From: Larix kaempferi
Lineage: Eukaryota > Streptophyta > Pinopsida > Pinales > Pinaceae
Length of the DNA: 64,000 nucleotides
Direction: 5' to 3'
NCBI GenBank assembly: GCA_027924585.1
Contig: BSBM01000606.1
Coordinates: 10,855,501 to 10,919,500, forward strand
Positions 54,730-64,000 of the stretch are shown here, piece by piece. The position numbers and the translations under genes were made by a program. The notes under the pieces are model-generated. The model did no database searches and was not told where the DNA came from. It saw only the letters and a list, made by a program, of their open reading frames with translations. The number at the start of each line of letters is the position of its first letter. The stretch's first letter is position 1.

Positions 54730-55683
54730 TTGAGATTTTTGTTGCACTTTTTTGACATAATGGGTGAAGATATTCTAAAAATGGTGGAAATCACAAGAAT
54801 TGAAGGATGCATTTCTCGGGATTTGAACTCTACCTTTATCACTTTGATTCCTAAATGTAGTAAACCGAATTTTTTGGGGGATTTTAGGTCAATTGCCTTG
54901 TGTAATTTGGCTTATAAATTAATTTCAAAGTTTATATATGTTCGATTGAAGCCTGCACTTTCCATATTTATACCTTCTGAACAACTCGACTTCCTTCAGG
55001 ATCGTCAAATTCTTGATGCAATTGGAATCTCTAAGGAGATTATTCATACAATCAAGAAAATAAATATGAAGGCTTTCTTACTAAAAATGGATTTTGAGAA
55101 ATCATATGACAGAGTCGATTTGGTTTTGTTGAGACTAATCCTCATTCAAATTGGCATTCCTCATTTGGTTTTAAAGTGGATAACGGCTTGTGTGTCCTCT
55201 ACAAACATTGCAGTCCCGATTAATGGTGCTCCTTCCGATTTTTTAAAATGCACAAGGGGCATAAGACAAGGATTCCCTTTGTCTCCTCTTTTATTTCTAT
55301 TAATCATCGAAGGTCTCAGTAGACTGATAATTTGTGCTAAATTTGAAGGTAAAATAAAGGGTATTAAGCTCTTAGTTGATTTATTTCTCTCTCACCTTCT
55401 GTTTGTAGATGATGTCTTAATAGCTGGGATATATTCTATCGATGAATGGGCGAGATATAATGAAATTATTAAGTTGTTTTGTGATGTTTCAGGTATGTTG
55501 GTGAGTACTACCAAATCCACCTTGTTTCATTACATAATTGAGGAATCAAAGCTAGCCAATATAAAGGAAATTATGGCTTATAATAGTTGTCATCTGGAGG
55601 ATGGATTTAAATACTTAGGATATTTCTTGAGGCCTAATGGTTACTTGATTAAATATTGGACATGGATTCTGAAAAAAGGTTGA
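54730..55683 (+). CDS. LINE copy c reverse transcriptase (long open frame, fragment)
   Basis: 317 codons carry the RT core: LNSTFITLIPKCSKPNFLGD, FLQDRQILDAIGISKEIIHT, FLLKMDFEKSYDRVD, RGIRQGFPLSPLLFLLIIEG and LLFVDDVLIAG with both catalytic Asp residues, then FKYLGYFLRPNGYL in the thumb. No stop interrupts it, but N- and C-terminal parts lie in other frames or beyond stops, so it is an open fragment of ORF2, not a complete gene. The assigned ATG is only the first in the frame. Confidence 0.85.
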   Translation: MRFLLHFFDIMGEDILKMVEITRIEGCISRDLNSTFITLIPKCSKPNFLGDFRSIALCNLAYKLISKFIYVRLKPALSIFIPSEQLDFLQDRQILDAIGISKEIIHTIKKINMKAFLLKMDFEKSYDRVDLVLLRLILIQIGIPHLVLKWITACVSSTNIAVPINGAPSDFLKCTRGIRQGFPLSPLLFLLIIEGLSRLIICAKFEGKIKGIKLLVDLFLSHLLFVDDVLIAGIYSIDEWARYNEIIKLFCDVSGMLVSTTKSTLFHYIIEESKLANIKEIMAYNSCHLEDGFKYLGYFLRPNGYLIKYWTWILKKG

Positions 55684-56900
55684 ATGCAGAATTAACCAGT
55701 GGACCTATAGATTTTTATTGGTGGGGGAAAGAATCACTCTTGTAAAATAAATTTCGACAAGGATACCAGTTTACTAGTTCTCTCTCACACAAGTCCCAAG
55801 TTTTATCATCAATTCGTTAAGAAATATTTTCTTTGGAGTGGAGGAATGGAACATAGTAATCTCAGTATGGATAGCTGGGATAGATTAGCATTACCTGAAA
55901 GTTGGTGAGGTTGGGGCATACAAAATTTATCCACCTTCAGTGTTGCTCTTAGACTTAAAATTTTCTGGAGAGGAATTTTTGGTTCTACTCTCTGGTCCAT
56001 AGTGTTGTCTGTGAAGTATATAAAAGGAGATATTACTAAGTGGATTAGGAATCCAAAGAAAATAGCTAGGGGTACTTCTCCTGTTTGTGATGGTTGTATC
56101 AAAGTCTACAATTGGATGGCAAAAGATGTCTTTTGGTGGGTAGGAAATGGTAAAGAGATTTTGGTCGGTATTGACCTAATTCTAGGTTTAGAAGAAAATT
56201 ATAAACTATCAGGGGAAATTATTAGCTTTATGAATAAATATGTTCTCTACACTCTTAAAAAAATTAAGAATACTAGAGATAAGTGTGCACAAAATTCTTA
56301 CTGGTTCAACGCAAAAGATTTGGGAGTCACCGAGTGTGCTACGTATGAATGGGACCGTTACATAAGGAACCTGAATTTGGATGGTTGCATAGTTATTGAA
56401 GAGAGGGGTTTGCTTATTTGGAATGGTAACCCAACTACTGGAATGGTGACAGCTAAATCAACATACAATGCTGTTATAAAAAATAGATGGTATTTTCCGC
56501 AGAATTGGTGGTATAAACGGCTTTGCCAATGGCATATTTCTTTGAAATTCAAATGTTTTATGCAGTATGCATCGCAAGGGGGACTTAAAACCTGGGATAA
56601 TCTTACGAAGAAAGGGTGCTATGGGCCAAGTATTTGTTCTTTATGCAAAACAATTATGAGTCTACTTATCATCTTCTTGTGGAGTGTGAGTTTACTAGAA
56701 ATATCTTGAACATGATCTTGTCTTTTTATAAGCTTGATCAGTAGTGGGATTTAGAAAATTTTGATATATGTGCACTACATTGGTTCAGAAGATGTAGATC
56801 ACACCCCATTATTCCAGCGTTGATATCCTAGTATATTTGGTATACTAGAAATGAAGTTTTTTTTTAAAACAAGGTTCCGATCTTACAGAACACTTGTATT
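55684..56900 (+). pseudogene. LINE copy c post-RT region and RVT zinc-binding domain
   Basis: 56002-56709 encodes VKYIKGDITKWIRNPKKIAR, CAQNSYWFNAKDLGV, TAKSTYNAVIKNRWYFPQNW and FKCFMQYASQGGLKTWDNLT with ICSLCK. It is in the same frame as the RT, but stops lie between 55681 and 56001. A one-base loss near 56650 shifts the frame inside the zinc-binding domain. Confidence 0.8.
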
Positions 56901-56912
56901 TAGATTCTGAAC

Positions 56913-57446
56913 TTGAACAAAGTCTACAGTACAGAAAAAGAAAGTTCAAAGATTCGAAAAGTGAGCACTTTCAATCCACAGTTCAATGTTCCTGTTTCTT
57001 TCTTCGATGGTGCGGCTACAAATGGCTTATGTGTGGCAGGTGGAGGTATATTTTTAAATCATGATCACTATTTCTCCTTGAGACTTAATTGTGGATCAGG
57101 TTCTAACATGAAAGCAGAGCTACTTTCTCTTTGGTGTGTTCTGGAAGTGGCAAACATTTTTGGTTTTGGTGACCTCAAAGTTTTTGGGGATTCTCGGGTT
57201 ACCATAAAATGGGCTTGTGGTGAGTACATACTAAAAGTCACATCTACACTTCGCTAGTGCAACAAAATCATGGAAAAACTTCAGTTATACAATAATATAT
57301 CATTCAAGCACATCTATCGACAGCATAACTCTTTGGTGGATACGCTTTCAAAACACGCTACGGAAGGCGAGGAAAGAGTTATTGTGTGGGAAGAATTCCA
57401 CGGTCAACATATTTGTGATATAGCTTATGTGAGGATTTTTGAATGA
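56913..57446 (+). pseudogene. LINE copy c RNase H with a nonsense codon
   Basis: SFFDGAATNGLCVAGGGIFL, NMKAELLSLWCVLEVANIF and VFGDSRVTIKWACGEYILK keep Asp, Glu and Asp. A TAG at 57255-57257, where copy b has Trp, interrupts it. The rest follows in frame to the TGA at 57444, with SLVDTLSKHA keeping the last Asp. The damage is complementary to that of copy b. Confidence 0.82.
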
Positions 57447-58691
57447 TGATATACTTTGTGACTATTTTTTTTTTTTATCTTTTTGGCAATTATAGGTTGG
57501 TAAGAAGAGGTTTTTTTTGTAAAATATTGTTTTGAGAAGGAATAATTGTGATAAGTTATTTTGTTGATAAGTATTTTAAAGACTTGAACGGTTATAAACA
57601 TACATATATTTTTATTTAACTTTTAAATATATTTTCCATTATATTAAAGTAAATTTTCATAATCTTCGTTGAAAGAACCTTCATAATATCGCCAGTGAAT
57701 AAATTTCGTAATTCCATAAAAATATGAATTTGCTAAGAGAGCATGGTAAGGCATTGCTTATTTTTAAGCAAATCTCGGCACATAAATAAAATTAAACATT
57801 GTAAAGCACTAATGACTACGGGTATTCAGTTTTCAAGCAATAAATAAATTTTGTTATGGGATGTAAAATTATTTTCTTAACCTTGGTCTCTATGAAATAT
57901 ATTAATTTTGAATATTAGAATTTATTTTAGTATAAATATAAATATTTTATTTAATTTTATTATTTGAAAACTATAAAATGTTTTTTTTTTTTTCTATTTA
58001 ATATTTTTAACAGTTTTTTTAATAGGTTGTTTTAGTTCAAAACTATTTTTCTATTTTAACAAGTTAAAAGAAAAAGAATAATATTGCCAAGTTTAGAACA
58101 AATTCTCATGAGCTTTATAGTAAAACTGCATGTTAGACAATCCTTAAAATACTTTGGGCTTTAAATTTTCAAAATCTTTGCTAGGCACTAACCTTTATAA
58201 CGTTCTAGATCCCCAAAACTATACTAACCTTTATAACCTTCTAGATCCCCAAAACTATAATGAACTAGAGACAGTCCTCTATAAGCTTTTTGATCATAGA
58301 AATAACATTTTAAAGAAAACCAAATAATTTCTATCTTCTTAAGATCGGATAGACCAAGATTGATCAAGTGGACGATAAAGACAATCATCATCATTTTATT
58401 ATTTAAACATTTACATTTATAATATATTTGTGAATATTTGATTAAAACATTATATATAAGAATTCTACTTCCAACATATAGATTTAATCCTGAACTTCCA
58501 TCATACAAAAGGCACCCTTAACTCTCATCATACATATATATATAACCAAATCGTAACGGAGCAATGCGTTTTTTTTTAATGTCTAATCGACAGGCTTTGA
58601 GAGAAAACAATTGATGAGACCGGCAATGAACTCCTGTGTCCGTAGTCGTGCAGGTTGTTCCTGTCCAGCCCAACGCGATCCTTTCAGTGGG

Positions 58692-58710
58692 CACGTGATT
58701 GGATATAAAG
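58692..58710 (+). promoter_or_regulatory. G-box plus TATA box in R1
   Basis: CACGTG at 58692-58697 and ATATAAAG at 58703-58710 lie a few bases apart and are followed by CCATTAGGAGCCTATAAGTT. The same arrangement is at 48024-48042, with TATATAAAG. Preserved spacing in two copies suggests a captured Pol II promoter; activity is not shown. Confidence 0.5.
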
Positions 58711-58949
58711 GTCTCCCTATCCATTAGGAGCCTATAAGTTTCACAGCAATAACATTTATATTTTTTTCGAATTTCTGTCATTTCTAATCACCAACTTGTG
58801 TATTCTCTTTCCTCTTATAATCATTGTCCCAACTCGGATGAAACGAAAACAATTCCTGCCAAGATATCATTAAACTATTCACTGATTAGAGTTGTCTATT
58901 CGATAAGCTATAATTATAATTAAATAAATAAATCAGCATAGACCTTGGT

Positions 58950-59312
58950 ATGATATATCTCTCACATCATTTAGATTCTTTTTGTGAACTGAAAATATAT
59001 GCACAGTTAGCAGCACAATCAAAAAACATGGACCCTCACGGAGCCAATAGAGCACCTGGCTTATCTATTGCAATTTCAACGCCTGTTCGATTAATATTCA
59101 AGCTGAATAATATTGCTGTCGACAAGGACTGGATTGGATTAGACTTGACAATGAATAATTACAGACAGACATTACAGGCTGGATTGAATTGCCATGCACT
59201 AAATTCATATTCATTGAAAGGTATGATACCTTTTACGATAATATATTCTATGGAATCCGTTGCCATCATGGAAAATGGGAAGGCGTACGTTCATGTCTTT
59301 GTCGAAGATTAA
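58950..59312 (+). CDS. Conserved 120-codon ORF in R1, function not recognised
   Basis: Read from 58950 the frame is open for 120 codons. The part from the Met at 59028 (MDPHGANRAPGLSIAIS, LIFKLNNIAVDKDWIGLDLT, NCHALNSYSLKG, SVAIMENGKAYVHVFVED, then stop) looks most protein-like. It is conserved but broken in the other two R1 copies. GCACAG at 59001-59006 could be a splice acceptor, with the upstream ORF part intronic. I recognise no domain. It may be a captured exon of a host gene, downstream of the G-box/TATA block by about 300 bp. Confidence 0.4.
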   Translation: MIYLSHHLDSFCELKIYAQLAAQSKNMDPHGANRAPGLSIAISTPVRLIFKLNNIAVDKDWIGLDLTMNNYRQTLQAGLNCHALNSYSLKGMIPFTIIYSMESVAIMENGKAYVHVFVED

Positions 59313-59530
59313 AAACGGAAAAGAATGAGGAATTTGTTGTATTATTGCTGATACCATCGATTAGTAATTGGAAATAAACATCATCACAGACATAAAGGGA
59401 AATTCCAGGTCTCATATTTTATTATTATATTATCTAAATTAGTATATTTTTTATTTAAGCATTCATGCAATAAGTATAGGGATAAAGGAAACTCAGCGAA
59501 AATTTCTCCTCTAGCACCCAAACTCCCTTA

Positions 59531-59949
59531 TAGTTAAAAACATCCTCATCCAAATTCAAATTATAGTGTATATATTTTTTAATATAAATAACTTTTTTAT
59601 TTATTTAAGTTATCATGTAAATTTTTCTTTAAAATATTAATAATAATATCAACTTTTTCTTAATTTTTTTTAATAATAATATTATTATTTCAGTTATTAA
59701 TTTCATAATTTTTTATTTAAAAATATTATTATTATTATTAAATTTTTTAATACAAATTTTGAACATTAAAGTCCAAACCTTCATATTTAATTCTTGAAAT
59801 AATGGGACGTGTATGAAAATTTTTAATCTCTTAGTCATATCTTTCATTAAAGTACATAGATTAAGGAAAGAACTTTGGATATCAAAGAAAGTATATAGAG
59901 TTTTTGACTGTTAGTAGTAAAGTCTTTTTACAAACAAAAAAAATAATGA
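59531..59949. other. AT-rich spacer
   Basis: No gene. It contains ATT and TAA trinucleotide runs near 59640-59740. Confidence 0.5.
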
Positions 59950-60416
59950 ATAAATAAAAATAAAAATGGCATCGGAGGAGTTTTTTCTAGGGTTTTAGCT
60001 TTTCTGCAGGATTTAACTGTTAATGATGGGTAATGAGATGTTTGTGTGGGTTCACGACAACTTGGAGTCAAGCTGATTCGGTGAATCAGCCCAGTACCAG
60101 CGAAGTATAAAAAAGTGGGAAGTTTTCGCATACGTCGCAGTCTACCATTCGTTCTTTTCATCTTGATTTTTCGGTTTTTCTTGCAGGGGTGCTAGGTTCT
60201 ATTTTTGGCTTTGGTGTTGGGCTGCTTCTAACCGACCTCTTTTTTAGAAGGATTTTTTTTTTGGCCTTTTGTGGAAGGTATTTTAGCTGTGCTTTCCTAT
60301 TTGGTAGTTGGTAACTTTGATCATCGTTTTGGCAGCTAGCAGTGTAGCTATCTGAAGGTTGTCAGACTTGATCGACAGTTGGCGGTGTGAACCTCTTCGT
60401 CCGGTTATTCCCCATC
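59950..60416 (+). other. LINE 5' untranslated region
   Basis: It is less AT-rich than its left flank. It ends with CCCATC directly before the ORF1 ATG. LINE 5' regions normally hold an internal promoter; AGTATAAAAAAG near 60105 may be relevant, but nothing proves it. Confidence 0.45.
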
Positions 60417-61883
60417 ATGGATATGGATTTCCCTTTCCAGGTTCATTCAGTTCCAGCTGCCATGCCTTTGTTGAGGGCTCAAGCCAGAGGTGCTACAGTT
60501 GATGTTTCAAGGAATAGCAATCTTCATGGTTGGAAGGCTAAAAACCGTCAACATCTGAAAACTGTGAAAGCTAGGGCTTCTGTTGCCAGATTTGACATTG
60601 ACTCCGACTTCAACCTGGAACGGATAGGTCAACTTGTTGAGAGGGCACTTGTGGGTCATTTGGAATTTAACTCAGGAAGCAAACTGGAGATTGTTGAATG
60701 GGTTAACAAGTTCTGGGTTCCATTGACTGGTATGGCTCCGAGAATTAATCTTTTAATGAATCGATGGAGCTTGTTTATATTTTATGAGCTAGAGCATATT
60801 GACAAAATTCTCTCGGCCTTCTGGGAATTTAAGAAGGGATCATTGTTTTTGAAATGCTAGCACATTAATTTTGATCCGCTTAAAGAATATCAAGCTTTTT
60901 GACATTTGTGGATGCTCATCTCGGGCTTTCCCATTGAGCTTTGGTCTGAAGATGTCATCATCGGTTTGGCAAATGCGGTGGGTAGATTTTTCAGATTGGA
61001 CAAGCAGAATCTTTATCGAAGATATTCCAAGGTTATGGTAGAATTAGATATGCGAATTGGCTTGTCTGCTGAAGTGGAAATTGTGTGGGGCAGTAGGGTT
61101 TGGCGGCAAACCCTTGACTTCTTCAAAATCCCTTTCCGATGTTTTTCCTGTCACAAAGTTGGGCATGTTCACGCTAATTTCCCTTTGAACCAGAAGCATT
61201 TTGAGGACTCTTCGTCGTCTGGGCACTCTTCCCCCAAAATTGGACTACTTAAGAAATCTTCCTCGGATTCGGGTAAGTTTGGTGATAGATCTCTTGACCC
61301 TTTCCCAGTTTTATCTTCCGATGAATTAGATTTTATTGAGAATTGAGAAAAAGTCATGTCTAATAGAATTTCGAAAGGTGAAATTAAGATGTGGCATGAT
61401 CTTGTTACGGTTTTATTGTTGGAAAATCATGAGTCAGTCTCTCCCATTCCCCCGGTTGGCCGCAACTTGCTTTGTGATCTGGAGACAAAAGCCTCTCATT
61501 TAGTCACAACTTCTCCCCACCTTCCCTGGCTAGATGCGAGTGCAGACCCATCAAACCATATTCTTATCCCTTCTAGAAACCCTAGTGGGTTTGGTGAGGT
61601 TTCTTTAATTGGCTCTGAAATTGGTGCTGGTCCTTCAAACCCTAATTTCATTCCTTCTGAGAATCCCTTAGAGTTGGGTGTTGAATCTAAGGTTGAGTCT
61701 GAAGTTTTTCTTATCCCTCCATATTTCTCTTCCGGTACTTTCTCTGCTGTTGATGATTCTATTTTAAAAGAAAGTGGCTATCTTCTCTCTGAGAAGGGGG
61801 AGGAATTTCCTCCCTTACCTACTTTCTCAAAAAACCTAGGGAGTGGATCGATGGCGAAACCCTTACATTCTCTGAATTTTTAG
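60417..61883 (+). pseudogene. LINE ORF1 (DUF4283-like, zinc knuckle), three nonsense codons
   Basis: One frame runs from MDMDFPFQVHSVPAAMPLLR to a Pro/Ser-rich C-terminus. It holds a DUF4283-like fold (LNRWSLFIFYELEHI without the first residue; WMLISGFPIELWSEDVIIGL; GRFFRLDKQN) and a knuckle CFSCHKVGHVHANF whose last Cys reads Phe. The only breaks are TAG at 60858-60860 and TGA at 60900-60902 and 61344-61346, each compatible with a former Trp codon. No frameshift is present. Confidence 0.8.
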
Positions 61884-62050
61884 AATGTTACCATTTAACG
61901 GGGAAAGAAAAAAAATAATTTGGACAATTCTGTGATTCTGGGTTTAGATTCTTACACTCTTGTTTCAAAACGATTGGAAGAAGTGGGTGGGAGTGGCAAT
62001 GTGAATTCTGAGGGGCTTAAAGCGATGTCCCCCTCTTTGGGTGTTTTTTA

Positions 62051-62918
62051 ATGACTATTCTTTCCCTTAATGTGCGTGGATTGGGAGGTATGCCAGGCTC
62101 AGGCCTTATCCAATCTTTTTAAAGCTACTAGCCTAGCTATTGTTTTGATATAGGAAACTATGTGTGATGACTAAGTTGCTATCTCTAAACTTGGTAAAAT
62201 TTTTCCCAATTGGAAAGTTGCTGCTGTCAATTCTTGTGGTATGTCAGGGGGACTTGCTGTTGCTTGGAATCCTGCTTTGTTTGCCTTCAAGTTCTTTAAT
62301 ACTCCTTGGGGCATTTTGCTTAAAGGATCTTTTTATGGTTTACACCAAACACTCTCCATCCTTAATTGCTATGCCCCCTATAGGGAAAAATAGAGATTTT
62401 GGGAATCTCTTCTTGGTTCCGGTCTTTTGAATTTAGCCGATCTGATCATTGCAGGAGATTTGAATTATACCAGTAATGCATCTGAGATTTGGGGTTCTTC
62501 AGCCAGACTGGATGAATTAGCAGAGTTCTTTAATAAGTTATTTGCAGATGCAGATTTTGTTGATGTGGTGCCACATAAACTTTTGCCTACTTGGTCTAAT
62601 GGTAGGTTTGGTATTGATGGAATAAATAAGAGGTTGGATCTCTTTCTGGTCAAAGCTGAGCTTCTGGGTCATTTTCAAAAACACCGTTCATGGGTGTTTG
62701 ACACTAAATTCTCAGACCATTGGCCTATTGTTCTTCAGCTCGAAGAATACGGGCACAATATTTCTTCTCCATTCAAATTCAATAGTTCCTGGTTAAGTGA
62801 TGATAAGTTTTGCAGCATGGTTAGAACTTTTTGGCAGAACTATGGTGAGCATGATACAAATCCAGTGCTGAACTTATGCTATAAACTAAAGGGTTTAAAG
62901 GAGGTTGTTACAATCTAG
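62051..62918 (+). pseudogene. LINE ORF2 endonuclease domain
   Basis: ATG at 62051 starts TILSLNVRGLGG, the usual beginning of the LINE apurinic-type endonuclease. After a frame change near 62090, the domain continues with GGLAVAWNPALFAF, NLADLIIAGDLNYT (Asp-Asn site), INKRLDLFLVKAEL and DTKFSDHWPIVLQL (the final SDHxP site). Two early stops (near 62150 and 62169) replace expected Gln codons. The enzyme would nick target DNA. Confidence 0.82.
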
Positions 62919-64000
62919 ATAAAGAATAGGAAAAAGAAAGATAAGTTGGAATTAGCCCAATTAGAAACGAAAATTCAAAAATCTCTTGTTGCTAATTTCT
63001 ATAATTCATTGAATTTTGAAACTTTTGAAGCTATGAAATGCTATGAATAGAAAAGGGAATACTTGCTGTTACAAGAGGAAAAAGAATGGCGTCCCAAAAG
63101 TCGAACAATTTGGATCTCTCAAGGAGATAAAAATTTGAAATTTTTTCATTCCTTTGCTTCTGCTAGAAGGAATTTAAAGTACATTTGGGAAATACAAGAT
63201 GATCAGGGGCATTTAATTTATGGTCTTGATCAGTTAAAATATGAAGCTGCATCTTTCATTGGTAATATCTATAGTGATTCAGGTGATTGTAACTTGGATA
63301 ATCAAATCAAAGTGGCGAGTCTTTATCCTAGATTCTTTAATGAATAGGATGCTGATTGTTTGCAAAAAGAGGTCTCTTTGGATGAAATTGAGAACACATT
63401 GAAATTTTTTGCCAAAGAAAAAAGCCCCGAGCCTGATGGTTGGCTGGTGGAGTTTTATATTCACTTCTTTGATGTTCTAGGTCAAGAGCTTAAAGATCTG
63501 GTGAATTTCTCCAGTGTCAATGGTTATATTCCGAGTGGCCTTAATTCCACATTTGTCACCTTAATTCCTAGAAAGAACAAGCCCCTATCTTTTGGGTACT
63601 ATTGCCCGATTGCATTATGTAACCTTTTATATAAGATTATCACAAAGATTCTTGCTGAAAGGTTGAAGAATGTTCTTTCTGAACATATCTCTGCAGAGCA
63701 ATTTGGTTTTTTATCAGGGAGACAGATTCACGATGCCATTGGCATTTCTCAGGAATTGATGCATAGTATTAAGATTAAAAATAAGAAGGCTCTTTCACTC
63801 AAAATGGACTTAGAAAAAGCTTATGATAGAGTCAATTGGTCTTTTCTGTGATTGATTCTCATCAGAATTGGTGTGCCTCCTTTGGTGATTAAGTGGATTA
63901 TGGCTTGTATCACCACTATGAATATTGCAGTGCTGGTAAATGGTTCACTGTCTAATTTCTTCAGCTATTCTCGGTGGATAAGACAAGGGTGTCCTCTCTC
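62919..64000 (+). pseudogene. LINE ORF2 linker and N-terminal reverse transcriptase, cut by window end
   Basis: A Lys-rich linker (62919-63060) is followed by SRTIWISQGDKNLKFFHSFA, then 63360-63851 with FFAKEKSPEPDGWLVEFYIH, STFVTLIPRKNKPLSFGYYC, QFGFLSGRQIHDAIGISQEL and KMDLEKAYDRVNWSFL. RQGCPLS is the last motif before 64000. A TGA at 63849-63851 replaces an expected Arg; TAG at 62916-62918 and near 63047 fit former Trp codons. The FADD motif is outside the window. Confidence 0.83.

Larger units (their letters stand above)
54077..57595 (+). mobile_element. LINE copy c
   Basis: It begins at the LTR edge with the helical region between endonuclease and RT, then has RT, zf-RVT, RNase H and a 3' tail. 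It is the longest of copies a-c. ORF1 and endonuclease are missing. The RT catalytic motif is intact (FVDD). Confidence 0.8.
57596..59530 (+). repeat. Dispersed repeat R1, most complete copy
   Basis: About 1.9 kb. The AT-rich head matches 51171-51925, the middle (58370-58500) matches 47640-47740, the body matches 47880-48600 and 15370-16100, and the tail to about 59530 matches 16080-16280. No terminal repeats or coding domain of a known transposon is visible, so the element class is open. Confidence 0.78.
59950..64000 (+). mobile_element. LINE of a second family, 5' complete, continues past the window
   Basis: A 5' region of about 450 bp, ORF1 (60417-61883) and ORF2 with endonuclease and RT follow in order. 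The RT is cut by the window end. ORF1 differs strongly from that of the ORF1-only LINE, and the RT is related to but distinct from copies a-c. All frames carry stops. The 5' boundary is estimated from the change away from AT-rich DNA. Confidence 0.8.

Overview
This window looks like nuclear DNA from a seed plant with a large, repeat-rich genome. Nearly every recognisable coding stretch is a decayed retrotransposon: Ty3/gypsy and Ty1/copia LTR elements, and plant L1-type LINEs with a C-terminal RNase H. These lie in AT-rich sequence with many short tandem duplications. A gymnosperm would fit the long nested LTR elements and the LINE abundance, but that is a guess. I see no intact host gene, rRNA, convincing tRNA, CRISPR array or bacterial feature.

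Layout. 1-3080: 3' part of a non-autonomous copia-like element (gag plus a long acidic tail, no pol, 250-bp 3' LTR). 3081-7764: a gag zinc-knuckle remnant, repeat-rich DNA in which TGCATTGATTTCA recurs, a decayed ORF encoding basic/acidic coiled-coil repeats, and a 188-bp hairpin element. 10.7-14.7 kb: a plus-strand gypsy element (A) with an internal deletion. 15.1-16.3 kb: a copy of a dispersed repeat, called R1 here, that carries a small promoter-like block and a short ORF. 17040-39386: one minus-strand gypsy element (B) into which two later elements have jumped, a 4368-bp LTR-like insertion in its 3' LTR (18137-22504, duplication TATGG) and a complete second gypsy element C (26675-36424, duplication AGCCT) placed between its gag zinc knuckle and its protease. 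39.4-41.5 kb: non-coding, with three successive tandem duplications. 41.5-59.5 kb: three related LINE copies (a, b, c), an ORF1-only LINE with a 16-bp target duplication (45019-46706), three R1 copies, and a truncated copia element (5' LTR plus gag). 59.5-64 kb: a second LINE family, full-length at its 5' side (ORF1, endonuclease, start of reverse transcriptase) and cut by the window end.

How it fits together. The autonomous elements carry the usual gag, protease, reverse transcriptase, RNase H and integrase modules, or ORF1 and ORF2. All are broken by stops or frameshifts, and many stops are one transition away from Trp, Gln or Arg codons, as expected from deamination of methylated cytosine. 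The most unusual items are the ORF1-only LINE, the R1 family with its G-box, TATA box and conserved ORF, the extra gag-like module between protease and reverse transcriptase in element C, the pol-less copia-like element, and the long TSD-bounded LTR-like insertion. All statements are by-eye readings; no database search was run.
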